Below, one piece after another: positions 11,593 to 23,400 of a stretch of DNA of 64,000 nt (the stretch's first letter is position 1; the number at the start of each line of letters is the position of its first letter). Origin of the DNA: Carnegiea gigantea (taxonomy: Eukaryota > Streptophyta > Magnoliopsida > Caryophyllales > Cactaceae). The translations under genes and the position numbers were made by a program. The DNA lies in NCBI GenBank assembly GCA_029747015.1, contig JAKOGI010003037.1:1-64000 (forward strand), given 5' to 3'. The notes under the pieces were generated by a model. It did not search any database, was not told where the DNA came from, and saw only the letters and a list, made by a program, of their open reading frames with translations.

Positions 11593-12269
11593 CTAAACTC
11601 CTAATGTCTTGCATGTCTTAGATCCCCAAGATTGTTAACTACCTAGTCCAATTGAGAAATTCAGGTGAAGTCTAGTGAAAGATGAAGAACTAGGTCAATT
11701 TTTCAAACCGTGTAGACTGGAATCCGGTTTGGACTACTACGAGCATTTTGAGCTTTTGGTAGGCAAATCAGGTCCAAAACATGTGATTCCACTTGGAGGA
11801 GTTAGAAGACATCCAGGCTTTCTAACCATTTGTGGCCATCCAAATCATGCCTATGTTTGGCCTGAGAAACGTGGCGTCAAAACAAAGCCTGCATTCTACC
11901 AGCCACTGCCTAGTTGTACCTGATTGATGCATTTGATTGTTGCTGTCCTTCCAAGTGTCCAATCCTTGTCTTGTAGCATGGCTGAGTAGTTAGAAGCTTG
12001 GTAGACATAATCATAAAGCAGCCACCAGATTAACCAATAAAGAGCAAGGTGAGAAAGGCAGCAACTTTCCGAGTGGTCTACCGGCAGCAACGTTCCTGCC
12101 AAGCCAAGACCATGACCATGATCATACAAATCTAGAAGGTCCAAGAACACGGTCACAAGTTCAAAGGGTTGCTCATATTTTGCTAAGGACACAAAAGGAA
12201 GCTGCTGAGTACGAGACAGATTTTAAACCTGACTTTATGTTTGTAATTACTCGGGCCTCCACGAGGCTT
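11593..12269 (+). repeat. Array spacer 3
   Basis: Same composition as the other array spacers. The open frames here are short and not preserved between copies. Confidence 0.7.
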
Positions 12270-15221
12270 ATTAACGTATCTCTCAAGGGTTAAGCTTAAA
12301 ATTAATTCAAATGTGTAAGTTAAACCATGAAAGATTACAGTTAAGGGACAAACTCAAACTCACTTTAGAAAGAAAACAAATAAATCTGAATACAAAAGTG
12401 AAAGATATGAACTAACTCACCCAAATGGATCCACACTTTGGGAGACAAGAGCTAGACTTAAGGGGATTGATGGATACAGATATCACCACCATCAAACTCC
12501 TCAAGGATTCATCCAAACTAGGTTCCTTAGACACAGAAAAAGCAACACTAAGAAGTTTAATTTGGACCACAGAGATCAGCACTGTAAGGAACCAACTTAG
12601 AGATATAGCACTTAGGAATTTAACACAAGAGAATCTAGCCTTGCAAGACAGTTTTCACGCAATCTTTTCTTCAAAATTTATCAAGTTGATGTATATAGGA
12701 GCACCCAAATGGCCAAGCTAAGTATTTTTGTGGTTTTTATAATTGAGAAAACAAGGAAAAGTAAAAAGGATAGTTCAAGGTTGTGCTTGAGATAATCCTT
12801 CCGGAGCCACTCAAACCAAACCTTGGGCAATCCCTTAACTCAACTAGGATACAAAAATTAATCACCACCAAGTTGATAACGAGGGACCTAGAACACCACT
12901 TGAGGATGCCACTCTCAAGATATAGAACTAGGATTTCAAGCAAGCGTAGTAGAGAACACTCAAAGGCTTAGTATTACTTTGAAATTGGAGTACAAGCTGA
13001 TGATGCCTCAACCCACACGCCCAGCCCCTTTTATAGTAGAGAACAACACAAATGAAAGGGCATAAGTTACAATAAATAAACATAGGGCACACCAAAGGAC
13101 ACATTAATGTGTCGGTTACAAATAATCAAGGGGAAGGGGAGAAGATGAGTTCCTTGAGATGCCACAACTCCTTGGCAGCATAAATTACATTAACCTCCTG
13201 GTATAAGAAGGGTCTCACATCCAAATGCAGCTGAAAAGGTTCATGAACCGAATGGGAACACCAAACATCCTCCTTCTTTAATGCACTGACACCCTTGCAG
13301 CAGCTCTGACTTTGGTCGGCCATATCTCGCGATTTACTGTGCCAAATTGCGTGATTTTGGGCTTGTTGGAAAGCCCTGGTTGTTTAGTTTCCAGGAAGCA
13401 CAAGTTTGCCCAATTTGGACCAGCCGTTTGAAAGTTATGGCCCAAACAATGAAGACTGCTCAGACTGGCTTGTGCCTGGACATTGGGCCTTTGAGGTCTC
13501 TTGTTGCCCAACCAAATGAGATCCAATTTAAGCATGGTTGGACTTATTAGAAAGCTAACATCTTAGGCTAAAATATTATGTGGGCCCTCAAGCTGTGGGT
13601 CCACCAAATCTTGCACAAAACAAGTAACAAAGACCGGTTTATGATTGAATGAACCCGGCGCCAACTCGTCGGGCATTGCCATGATTGTTCTGCAATGTTT
13701 AGCCACTTCATTGACTTCTCCAGAGGCATTAGGGTTTTGGGCATGATGGTCTCCATTATTGAAATGCAAGGCACTCTTGATCCCCATTTGGAAAACCCAT
13801 TTGGAAAAGGCACTTTGAAGTTCAAATAAAACTCCATAAAGTGCCTTTTGTCATGAAATTCAAATATTGGAACCAAAGAAGGGCCTTGCCATGCTTGAAT
13901 TTGTATGGAGCTTACCTCCCATGAAGTTGAGTTGAAAGAATGAAAATGATACCCTTGAAAATATACATCACAAGTTATGCTCACAAAATGAGGCTTCATT
14001 TTAAAAATGTTCATAAGGTTGCCTAGTAGAATTAGGAAGTTTCCACATGCTTAGGAAACCTCTTAATGAAGCTTAAAACTAGCCTAAGTAAAACTAAAAA
14101 CTAATTAAGGACAAAATAAGCTTAATTAAGCTAATTACAAACTTTGAGTCTAGTAAACCAAATATTAAAGTCTTAACTCATTACTAAGGAACCAATTAAT
14201 CAAGAAAGCAGTGAGCTTAGTATGGCACAAAACAGGGGAAGCTGCACTGCTGGTTCCTTTACGCTTTACGGCCAGCCAATGAGAACACTTCTACCATTTC
14301 TTCCTTGTTTCTCATTTGTTCTTCAATTGGTCGCTCTATGATTGTGTCCAAGACTCCTTTAACATGCTAAACATGCTTCTAGGACTACATTGGATGGCTA
14401 AAAGATATTAATCACCAAAAGCACCAAGTAGGTGCAAATGGGCAGAAATAGGCCGATTGCAGGCTCTATTTGGGCGCCACAGATCCCATGTAAAACATCG
14501 GCATGATTTGGATTGTCACATATTGTTGGAAAGCCGTAGATGTCTCCTAACTCCTTCAAGTGGAATCACACATTTATGACTTCATTTGATGGTCCAAAAC
14601 CTCAGAAAACTCAAACTTGTCAAAATCGGGTTCCAACCTACATTGTTGGCAAAAATGACCTCATTCACCCATTTTTACACAACTTAACCCAAATCTTTTT
14701 ACATGCCTTGAAGTATAAGATCATGAGGAGCCAAAATATCAAATAGCAAACTTAAATCCAAAGGTGGCCTAAGTAATTAAGTACTCAAAACCGGGTACAT
14801 TCTGGTTCAATGGGGCAGTCTGGACAGTTTAGATTTAATGGCTGATTTGGGCGGGCAAGTGAAGTCTTAATGACTTGGAACTTACTTTATTGAAAAGCTG
14901 AGTTCCGACACTTCAAACTCATGGCAAAATATTGAACTTAAATCTGATTTATGGAGGTTGAAGTAGTAAAGGACACAAAACTAGGCTTGTATTCTGATTT
15001 GAACCTGTGACCTTATGTTTCAAGTGCGTTGAAAGTTTGGACAAAAATACTTAATTTAAAACTAATTTAATTACATAATGAAGTTTATTAGAATGTTAAC
15101 AAACTCTTTTAGTAAGAAAATCAATTTTAAATTAAGTTTAAGTTGATGAATTAACCTAAACCTTAAATAAGTTCAAAAATGATTATGGCTAATTGAGGAC
15201 TGCATTTGCTAATGTCCATCA
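12270..15221 (-). repeat. F LTR, array copy 4, split by a solo LTR
   Basis: Reversed F LTR interrupted at 12687-13970. Removing the insertion and one CAAGT duplication leaves about 1.66 kb. Its end in sense is altered (TTAACGTATC in place of TGATGTATC). The hairpin at 12467-12495 keeps stem TTGATGG/CCATCAA. Confidence 0.82.
12687..13970 (-). repeat. Solo LTR, family D2, 1284 bp, TSD CAAGT
   Basis: Flanked by CAAGT at 12682-12686 and 13971-13975, with no internal region. This is the product of LTR-LTR recombination. It is related to the D LTR (1114 bp) but carries about 200 extra bp at its sense start, before the point that matches the D start (GGAGACCATC). A second, partial copy is at 41355-42270. 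Confidence 0.92.
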
Positions 15222-15896
15222 CTTAAGTCTTAATGTTTTGTATATCTTGGGTCCCGAAGATGTTAACTACCTAGTCCAATTGAGAAACTCAAGTTAAGTG
15301 AAGTGAAAGATGAAGAACCAGGTCAATTTTCCAAACCGTGTAGGCTGGAATCCGGTTTGGACTAGTATGAGTATTTTGAGCTTTTGATAGCCAAATCAAG
15401 TCCAAAACGCATGATTCCACTTGGAGAAGTTAGAACACATCCAGGCTTTCTAACCATATGTGGCAATCCAAATCATGGCCATGTTTGGCTTGAGAAACGT
15501 GGCGTCATAAGGAAGCCTACATTAGCAGCCACTGCCCAGTTATGCCTGATTGGTGCATTTGGTTGTTGCCGTCCTTCCAAGTGTCCAATTCTTGTCTAGT
15601 AGCATGACAGAGTCGTTAGAAGCCTGTAGACACAATCATGAAGCAGCCACCAAATTAACCAACAAAGAGCAAGGTGAGAAAGGCAGCAACGTTCTGAGTG
15701 GCCTGCCGAGAGCAACGCTCCCACCAAGCCAAGACCATGACCATGATCACACAAGTCCAGAAGGTCCAAGAACACGGTCACAAGTTCAAAGGGTAGCTCA
15801 CATTTTCCTAAGGACACAAAAGGAAGCTACCGAGTGCAAGGCAGATTTTAAACCCGACTTTACGTTCGTAATTGCTCAGGCCTCCATGAGGCTTAG
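15222..15896 (+). repeat. Array spacer 4
   Basis: Same composition as the other array spacers, ending AGGCTTAG before copy 5. No gene supported. Confidence 0.7.
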
Positions 15897-16550
15897 TGAT
15901 GTATCTCTCAGGGGTTAAGCTTAAATTCAATTCAAGTGGGTAAGTTAAACCATGAAGGATTACAATTAAGGGACAAACTCAAACTCAGTTTAGAAAGAAA
16001 ACAAATGAATCCGAATATAAAAGTGAAAGATATGAACTAACTCACCCAAATGGATCCACACCTAGGGAGACAAGAGCTAGACTTAAGGGGATTGATGGAT
16101 ACAGATATCACCACGATCGAACTCCTTAAGGGTTCATCGAAACTAGGTTCCTTAGACACAGCAAAAGCAACACTAAGAAGTTTAATTTAGACCTAAGAGA
16201 TCAGCACTCTAAGGAACCAACTTAGAGATATAGCACTTAGGAATTTAACACAGGAGAATTTAGCCTTGCAAGTGAGTTTTCACTTAAGCTTTTCTTTAAA
16301 ATTTATCAAGTCATGCTCAAAAAATGAGGCTTCAAGGCATTTTAAAAATTTTCACAAGGCTGCCTAGTAGGATTAGGAGGTTTCTTCATGCTTATGAAAC
16401 CTCTTAATCATGTTTAAGACTAGCCTAAGAAAAACTGAAAACTAATTAAGGACAAAACAAGCTAAATTAAGCTAATTACAAACTTTGAGTGTAGTAAACC
16501 AAAGATTAAAGTCTTAACTCATTACTATGCAACTAATTAAGCAAGAAAAC
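15897..16550 (-). repeat. F LTR, array copy 5, cut by element D
   Basis: Reversed F LTR running up to the D insertion. Bases 16546-16550 (AAAAC) are the left target duplication of D. A short continuation seems to persist at 24565-24582 on the other side. Confidence 0.82.
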
Positions 16551-17303
16551 TGATGGAGACCATCAAGCCCACTCTCCTACATTCCTTTCTCGGCTCAAGG
16601 AAGACCCTACTAAGCTCAACGGGGTCAAGGAAGTGGCTAAACTTTGCAGAACAATCATGGCAATGCCCAACGAGTTGGCGCCGGATTCATTCAATCATAA
16701 CCCGGTCTTTGTTACTTGTTTTGTGCAAGATTTGGTGGACCCACGGCTTGAGGGCCCACATAATATTTTAGCCTAAGATGTTAGCTTTCTAATAAGTCCA
16801 ACCATGCTTAAATTGGATCTCATTTGGTTGGGCAACAAGAGACCTCAAAGGCCCAATGTCCAGGCGCAGGCTAGTCTGAGCAGTCTTCATTGTTTGGGCC
16901 GTAACTTTCAAACGGCTGGTCCAAATTGGGAAAACTTGTTCTTCCTGGAAACTACACATCCAGCGCTTTCCAACAAACCCAAAATCACGCACTTTGGCCC
17001 AGTAAATCGCGAGATATGGCCGTCCAAAGTCAGAGCTGCTGCAAGGGTGTCAGTGCATTAAAGAAGGAGGATGTTTGGTGCTTCCATTCGGTTCATGAAC
17101 CTTTTCAGCTGCATTTGGACGTGAGACCCTTCTTATACCAGGAGGTTAATGTAATTTATGCAGCCAAGGAGTTGTGGCATCTCAAGGAACTCATCTTTTC
17201 CCCTTCCCCTTGATTATTTATAACCGACACATTAATGTGTCCTTTGGTGTGCCCTATGTTTATTTCTTGTAACTTATGCCCTTTCATTTGTGTTGTTCTC
17301 TAC

Positions 17304-17310
17304 TATAAAA
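17304..17310 (+). promoter_or_regulatory. TATA box of D LTR
   Basis: TATAAAA followed by GGGG, 360 bp before the LTR end. The same box is at 24199-24205 in the 3' LTR, TATAAAAG at 33958-33965 in the B LTR and TATAAAG at 39062-39068 in the F LTR. The transcription start is expected about 30 bp downstream. Confidence 0.7.
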
Positions 17311-17406
17311 GGGGCTAGGTGTGTGGGTTGAGGGATCATCAGCTTGTACTCCAATTTCAAAGTAATACTAAGCCTTTGAGCGTTCTCTAGTGTGCTTGCT
17401 TGAAAT

Positions 17407-17493
17407 CCTAGTTCTATATCTTAAGGTTGGCTACCTTAAGTGGTGCTCTAGGTTCTTTTTGCTCTCCTAGGTGGTGAATCTTCTATATCCTAG
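17407..17493 (+). promoter_or_regulatory. Leader hairpin cluster, TGGTG/TAT motif (D)
   Basis: Hairpin 1: outer stem CCTAG (17407-17411)/CTAGG (17448-17452) and inner stem CTTAAGGT (17420-17427)/ACCTTAAG (17433-17440) with loop TGGCT. TATAT precedes and TGGTG follows the inner stem. Hairpin 2: stem CTAGG (17467-17471)/CCTAG (17489-17493) around TGGTGAATCTTCTATAT. The copy in the 3' LTR is at 24302-24388. Confidence 0.75.
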
Positions 17494-17666
17494 ATTGGGT
17501 AAAAAGAATAGCCCAAGACTAAGGCTTGCGTGGCTCCCAAGTGGGATTATCTCAAACCAAAGTCTTGATTTATCCTCCCTTCACCTTTACCTTCGCTCCT
17601 TCATCGCCCCCACATCCTACCCTTATTCTTTAAATTTGGTCATTTTGGACTCTCATATACATCATT

Positions 17667-17678
17667 TGGTATCAGAGC
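17667..17678 (+). other. Primer-binding site of D
   Basis: TGGTATCAGAGC two bases after the 5' LTR, complementary to initiator tRNA-Met. Confidence 0.94.
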
Positions 17679-17800
17679 CAAGGTTATCAAGGGATCAAAT
17701 TGCCTCCAAACACATCACAAAACACCAAAACCCAAAAACACAAAACAAACACACAAACCGGCAAACCGTGCAAATCCTGAAACTTGCCAATCAGAAATTT

Positions 17801-17908
17801 GGCACGGTGTACCCGTGCTCCTAGGCACGACCGTGCCATCTCCATTTTCAGCCTTTTCCAAGCTTGAACACAAGCACGGCCCCCTAGTGCCATAGTGCAC
17901 GACCGTGC
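17801..17908 (+). promoter_or_regulatory. GC-rich palindrome cluster in D leader
   Basis: Three short palindromes between primer site and gag: 17801-17818 (GGCACG..CCGTGC), 17824-17837 (GGCACGACCGTGCC) and 17897-17908 (GCACGACCGTGC). They stand out in otherwise AT-rich DNA and are shared with C leaders and A LTRs. The position matches where retroviral RNAs keep dimerisation and packaging stems; that role is inference. Confidence 0.55.
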
Positions 17909-17958
17909 CCCTTCCTTCACGTCCCAAACAGCCCCCCATCAAGCCTACACACATCACC

Positions 17959-19237
17959 ATGTCCGCTAGATCTTCAAAGTCGTCAAAAGGTGCTCAAGAA
18001 CGAGTCGAAGAGTTAGAAGCCCAAGTTAGGTACCTCCAAACTCAACTTGGCCAACTTATGGAGGAAAAGAGAAGATGGACACGAAGCCCAGCTCCTTCCT
18101 ATGTAGAGGAATCCGAAGAGGAAGCCGACAACTATCAAGTAAATTCAAGTGATGAGGAAGTCCCAGGGAGGAGAAGACAAGGAAGCAATCTTGGAGGTTT
18201 TCGAGTCGAAATTCCTGAATTTGAAGGGGAGTTAGACCCCGACCATTTCCTTGATTGGTTACAAACTATTGAACGCATTTTTGAATACAACGAAGTGCCA
18301 GAGGAGAATAAGGTCAAGCTTGTGGCCTTGAAACTCTGCAAATATGCCTCTATTTGGTGGGCCAATCTCATGGCGAAAAGAGCAAGGAATGGCAAAGGAA
18401 AAATTAGGACTTGGGCTAAAATGAGAGACAAGCTCAAGGCCAAGTTCCTTCCCTCCCATTATGTTCAAGACAACTACTTCAAGCTACACCATCTCAAGCA
18501 GGGCACCAAGAGTGTGGAAGAGTACACCCGGGAGTTCAAGCAACTCCTTCTCAAATGTGATATAAGGGAACATGATGATCAAACAATGGTAAGATGTCTA
18601 AGTGGCCTTGATGAATCCATTGCTCATGTTGTGGAATTGCACCCCTATTCCTCCCTAGATGACTTGATTTCTCTAGCCTACAAGGTAGAGCAACAAAAGA
18701 AGTCTAAGGGAAAGGGTACCCTTTCCAAGCCCCCTTCCCGTCCATATTCCACCACAAAACCTCCCTACTACCCTCCTCAACCCCAAAATCCCCCACAAAC
18801 CAAAAATTCCCCTCCAACCGTCCCTAATCCCTCCACAAAAGCACCACCCAAACCCAAGGATAAAATCCGTTGCTTCCGATGCCAAGGCCTTGGACACATC
18901 GCCTCCGAGTGTCCTAATAAGCGAATCGTCTCCCTAGCCGAGTATCAAGCTTCATTTGAAGAGCCACATGATCATCAAGAAGATGAAGAAGGAGAAAATT
19001 ATGAGGAAGAAAATGTGGAAGAAGTGGAAGAAGGTCCCGATGAAGGTGAACTTCTTGTCATTCGAAGGTCATTGAGTGGATTTGCCACTCAAGATAATAT
19101 GGAGCAAAGAGAGGCAATTTTCCATACGAGATGCACCGTTGAAGGAAAGATATGCTCCCTAATCATTGATGGGGGTAGTTGTGCAAACATTGCCTCCAAA
19201 ACCATGGTGGAGAAGCTTAAGCTTCAAGCATCACCTC
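17959..19237 (+). pseudogene. gag: Gag and start of protease of D, cut by solo LTR
   Basis: Open from ATG at 17959 (MSARSSKSSKGAQERVEELE) to the LTR inserted at 19238. The N-terminal coiled coil is followed by the capsid-like region (EIPEFEGELDPDHFLDWLQT, WWANLMAKR, SVEEYTREFKQLLLKC), then a proline-rich linker, a CCHC knuckle (18871-18912, CFRCQGLGHIASEC), an acidic stretch and protease motif [10 protein letters not shown] near 19159-19188. The reading frame is also open upstream of this ATG, but this ATG begins the conserved coiled coil. Gag itself is intact; the polyprotein is severed 16 codons after the protease motif. Confidence 0.9.
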
Positions 19238-20402
19238 TGATGTAGATGTGGGTGGTAAGTGAACCAAATCAACTCAAACTCAAACTAAACAAGAATCAAC
19301 CAAAGAAAAGTGAATATGGTGGAAGATAGTTTGAGATGGTTTGAAGAATAATAACAAAAAGAACAAGGATAAACAAGACCTTGTAATTAAGATAATCCTT
19401 CACGGAGCCACTCAATGACTTGATCTTGGGCTAATTCTCTTGTCTTAACCAAGGAATCACTCCAATTGGAAAAGGAAGAGAACCTAGAACACCACTTGAA
19501 TTAGCCAAATTCAAGATATAGAACTAGGAATTTTTGAGACACAAATGAGAATCACTCTCAAAGTGCTTGTATTACTTTGGAAATCTCTTACAATGCTGAA
19601 TGATTAGCTTCACATGCCCCTCCCCTTTTATAGACTCAGCAAAAGACAATCAAAAGACTCAAATAACTCCTAACAATTAAAACTAGCTAATGAAAAGTCT
19701 AAGAAAAATGAAAAGACACATCATAAAAGGGGGTGGGGGAGGTTACAAGGAATATTCTAGGATTTTTGCAGCTGATTACATCAATCTAGAAGCATCTAAA
19801 ACGTGCACAATATCAGCCACACAAATATATGTAACCTAAGACTCTTCATATTCCCAGCATTAATCCTTGCAACTGCCTCAACTTCAACAGAGCATAACTT
19901 CCAGAATACTCGGCCAAATCACGCGTTCTTGGGCTTGTTAGAAAGCCCTGGAAGTCTATTTTCCAGAATGGGCTCATTTGCTCAATTTGGATAAGCGGTT
20001 TGAAAGTTATGGCCCAAACAATGCACCTATCTCAGACTGGACTGGATCAGCACAACGTATCTTTGAGTGATATTTTGCCCAATCAAATGATGTCCAAATT
20101 AAACAAACTTGGGCTTATTTGAAAGCTGAAATCTTAAACTTCAAAACCATGTGGAGCCTCAAGTTGTGGGTCCACTTGAGCTTGTCCAAAAGTGGTCACA
20201 AAAAATCGGGTTCCGCAGGGATGAATTCAGCGCCAAATTTCTAGCAAAGCTTAACCTCTTTTTGACCTCTTCATAGTGTCGTGAGTCTTTGAACTCACTT
20301 AATAAGACCAAATAAGCACACTTCCAAGCATGATCTTCTTTGACCCTTTTCTTCTTTGAAATTGGTCTTGAATAAAAATGATGCATATGGAAATATGCAT
20401 CA
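19238..20402 (-). repeat. Solo B LTR in D protease region, TSD ACCTC
   Basis: 1165 bp flanked by ACCTC at 19233-19237 and 20403-20407. Coding resumes in frame after one copy of the duplication (..[12 protein letters not shown]). In sense it starts with a perfect 24-bp hairpin (20379-20402) and carries TATAAAAG near 19625-19632. Leader hairpin 1 (19483-19528) has outer CCTAG/CTAGG and inner CTTGAATT/AATTCAAG stems. It is minus-oriented inside a plus-oriented host. Confidence 0.95.
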
Positions 20403-23400
20403 ACCTCACCCCAAGCCATACACCATTCAGTGGTTGAACCAAGGCAAAGGTATGCAAATCACCCACCGATGCCTTGTTCCTTTCTCCATTGGGAAACACT
20501 ACAAGGATCAGATTTGGTGCGATATAGTCCCCATGGATGCTTGCCACATCCTATTGGGACGTCCATGGTTGTTTGATAGAAGTGTCATCCATGATGGCCG
20601 GATGAACACTTACACCTTCCAAAAAGACCACAAAAAAATCACCCTCACCCCGCTCAAAATCTCTCCCTCTAAAACCAAAGACAACCCGCATTTGGATGTC
20701 TTTCTCACCACCCTCCTCAAATCCCAACAACATGAATTCGAGTCTTTCAAAGACTTGATCCTCCTACAAGATGAGCCTAAGTCTCTATCTCCCTCAAACC
20801 ACTCACACCCTCTACTCACCCCTCTCCTACAAACCTACCACCATGTCTTTCCACCAAAGATTCCCCATGGCCTTCCCCCTCCAAGATCCATCCAACACAA
20901 AATTGACCTTCTCCCTGGTTCCGTTCTTCTAAATAAACCAGCCTACCGCATGTCCCCAAAAGAGACCCAAGAAATCCAAAGACAAGTGGATGACCTCTTG
21001 TCTAAGGGGATGATCCGAGAAAGCTTAAGTCCTTGTGCCGTGCCCGCCCTCCTTGTTCCCAAAAAGGATGGTAGCATGCGTATGTGTGTGGATAGCCGGG
21101 CCATTAACAAAATCACCATCAAATACCGGTATCCTATTCCGAGGTTGGAAGATCTCCTTGATGAACTTCATGGTGCCGTCATTTTTTCCAAAATTGATCT
21201 TAGAAGTGGCTACTACCAAATCCGGATCTTTGAAGGAGACGAATGGAAAACCGCCTTTAAAACTAAAGGAGGTTTGTATGGGTGGCTTGTTATGCCATTT
21301 GGGCTAACTAATGCCCCTAGCACTTTCATGAAGCTTATGAATCAAGTTCTAAAGCCCCTCATTGGCATTTGTGTGGTGGTATACTTTGACAACATCTTGG
21401 TCTATAGCAAGACCGAAGAAGAGCATGCCCATCATTTGCAATAAGTTTTGGAGATTCTCTCTCAAGAGCAATTGTATGGCAATTTGGAGAAGTGTTACTT
21501 CTTCACTCCCCGAGTGGTATTTTTAGGCTACATTGTTTCCGCCCAAGGACTTCAAGTTGATGAAAGCAAGATCAAAGCCATTCAAGAGTGGCCTACTCCC
21601 ACATCCTTCACTCGAGTAAGAAGTTTTCATGGATTAGCATCTTTTTACCGGAGATTTATACGAGATTTTAGCACTAGTGTGGCTCCCATGACCGAAGTGC
21701 TAAAAGGGAAAGAGTTCACTTGGAATGAGCAAGCGCAACATGCTTTTGAAGACATCAAGAAGAGACTCACTAGTGCTCCCGTTCTTGCCTTGCGCGACTT
21801 TTCAAAGGTCTTTGAAGTTGAATGCGATGCATCCGAAGTAGGGATTAGAGCCGTACTTTCCCAAGAGAAAAGACCAATAGCATACTTTAGCGAGAAGCTA
21901 AATGATGCCAAGAGGAAATACTCTGCCTATGACAAGGAATTCTATGCCATCATTCGAACTTTGGAGTATTGGCGCCATTACCTAGTGGGAGGAGAGTTTA
22001 TTCTCCATTCCGACCATGAGGCACTCAAATACATACAAGGTCAACAAAATCTCAACCCAAGACATGCCAAGTGGGTAGAGTACCTTCAAGCCTTCCATTT
22101 CACCATCCAGCATAAGGCGGGAACTCTTAACAAAGGAGCCGATGCACTTTCCCGTAGGTACTTGCTCCTCTCTACCTTGAGTACAAGGTTCTTGGTTTTG
22201 AAATTGTGAAGGAGCTATATCCTAATGATGATGACTTCAAGGACATCTTTGGAAGTTGCTCCAAACACCTGCACGGATTATTCCATTTGGAGGATGATTT
22301 TCTATTCAAGGGATCACGCCTTTGCATCCCTAAGTGCGGATTTAGAGAGCTCCTTATTCAAGAACTTCATGGTGGAGCCCTAGCTGGTCATTTTGGTGTG
22401 GAAAAGACTAGAGCTATGCTTAAAGAGCACTATTATTGGCCGAAAATGTCAAGAGATGTTGACCACTTTGTGAAGAGATGCTCTATTTGTCAATTGGCCA
22501 AAAGCCATGTGCTTTCACAAGGCTTGTATTCTCCCCTTCCTATCCCTCAAGCTCCATGGGAAGATATAAGCCTAGACTTCATCATGGGTTTGCCTAGAAC
22601 CCAAAGAAATAAGGATTCCATCATGGTGGTGGTGGATCGTTTCTCAAAAATGGCGCATTTTGTCCCGTGTCACACTACCAATGATGCTTCTCAAGTGGCC
22701 AATTTATATTTCAAGGAAATTGTCCGTCTTCATGGCATACCCAAGAGCATGGTGTCCGATCGTGATAGCAAATTCCTTAGCCATTTTTGGCTAACCTTAT
22801 GGTGAAAATTGGGGACCCAGCTCAAATTTAGCACTACTTGCCATCCCCAAACTGATGGGCAAACGGAAGTCACTAATAAGACTTTAGGCACTTTGCTAAG
22901 AGTCCTTGTTAAGAAGAATCTCAAGAATTGGGATGAATTGCTCCCCCATGCCGAGTTCGCCTTCAATAGAGCACCAAGCAAGTCTACCCATCTCTCCCCT
23001 TTCCAAGTAGTGTATGGGTACAATCCAAGGAGCCCTCTTGATCTCATTCCCATTCCAACTCCCACCAAGTTTAGTTGGGATGCCGAAAAGAGGGCACAGG
23101 AGATTAAAGACTTACATGCCCGAGTTCGAGAGAATATAGCCAAGGCCAATGAGAGAGCTAAGCAAAGCGCCAATAAGCATCGAAGAGAAGTCCATTTTCA
23201 ACCCGGAGATTTGGTGTGGATTCATTTGAGGAAGGAACGCTTCCCTTCAAAAGAAAGTCCAAATTGATGCCTAGATCGGATGGCCCATTTGAGATCATTG
23301 AGAAAGTTGGGCCTAATGCTTATAAAGTTGATCTTCCTAATGATTATGGAGTTTCTGCAACATTTAATGACTCTAACCTTAGTCCTTACTTTGATGATGA

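Larger units (their letters stand above)
5975..16550. repeat. Tandem array of about 2.35-kb F-LTR units
   Basis: The same block recurs head to tail. LTR starts at 7777, 10104, 12270 and 15897 give spacings of 2327, 2166 and 3627 bp; the last is 2338 after removing the solo LTR at 12687-13970 and its duplication. Each unit is a reversed F LTR of about 1.65 kb followed by about 0.7 kb that starts as a forward, diverged F-LTR-like segment. There is no primer site, polypurine tract or pol between units, so this is not a string of complete elements. The array is cut at its right end by element D. Confidence 0.85.
16551..17664 (+). repeat. 5' LTR of D, 1114 bp
   Basis: Starts TGATGGAGACCATC and ends ATATACATCA. 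It has the same length as the 3' LTR at 23446-24559. It contains the TATA box, the hairpin cluster and, at its start, a copy of the integrase-tail coding sequence. Confidence 0.95.

Noticed and set aside
13568..14014. 148-codon minus-strand frame as a gene
   Set aside because: It lies within the solo D2 LTR; its C-terminal part is an alternative frame of the D integrase-tail region and the rest is broken in the second D2 copy.
5975..16550. CRISPR-like or gene-cluster interpretation of the regular repeats
   Set aside because: The period is 2.3 kb, repeats are LTRs with recognisable edges, and the context is a plant genome.
17407..17493. Hammerhead ribozyme, as in LTR-borne retrozymes
   Set aside because: The hammerhead core (CUGANGA with GAAA) is not present around the stems; the conserved strands TGGTG and TAT do not match any self-cleaving ribozyme core I know.
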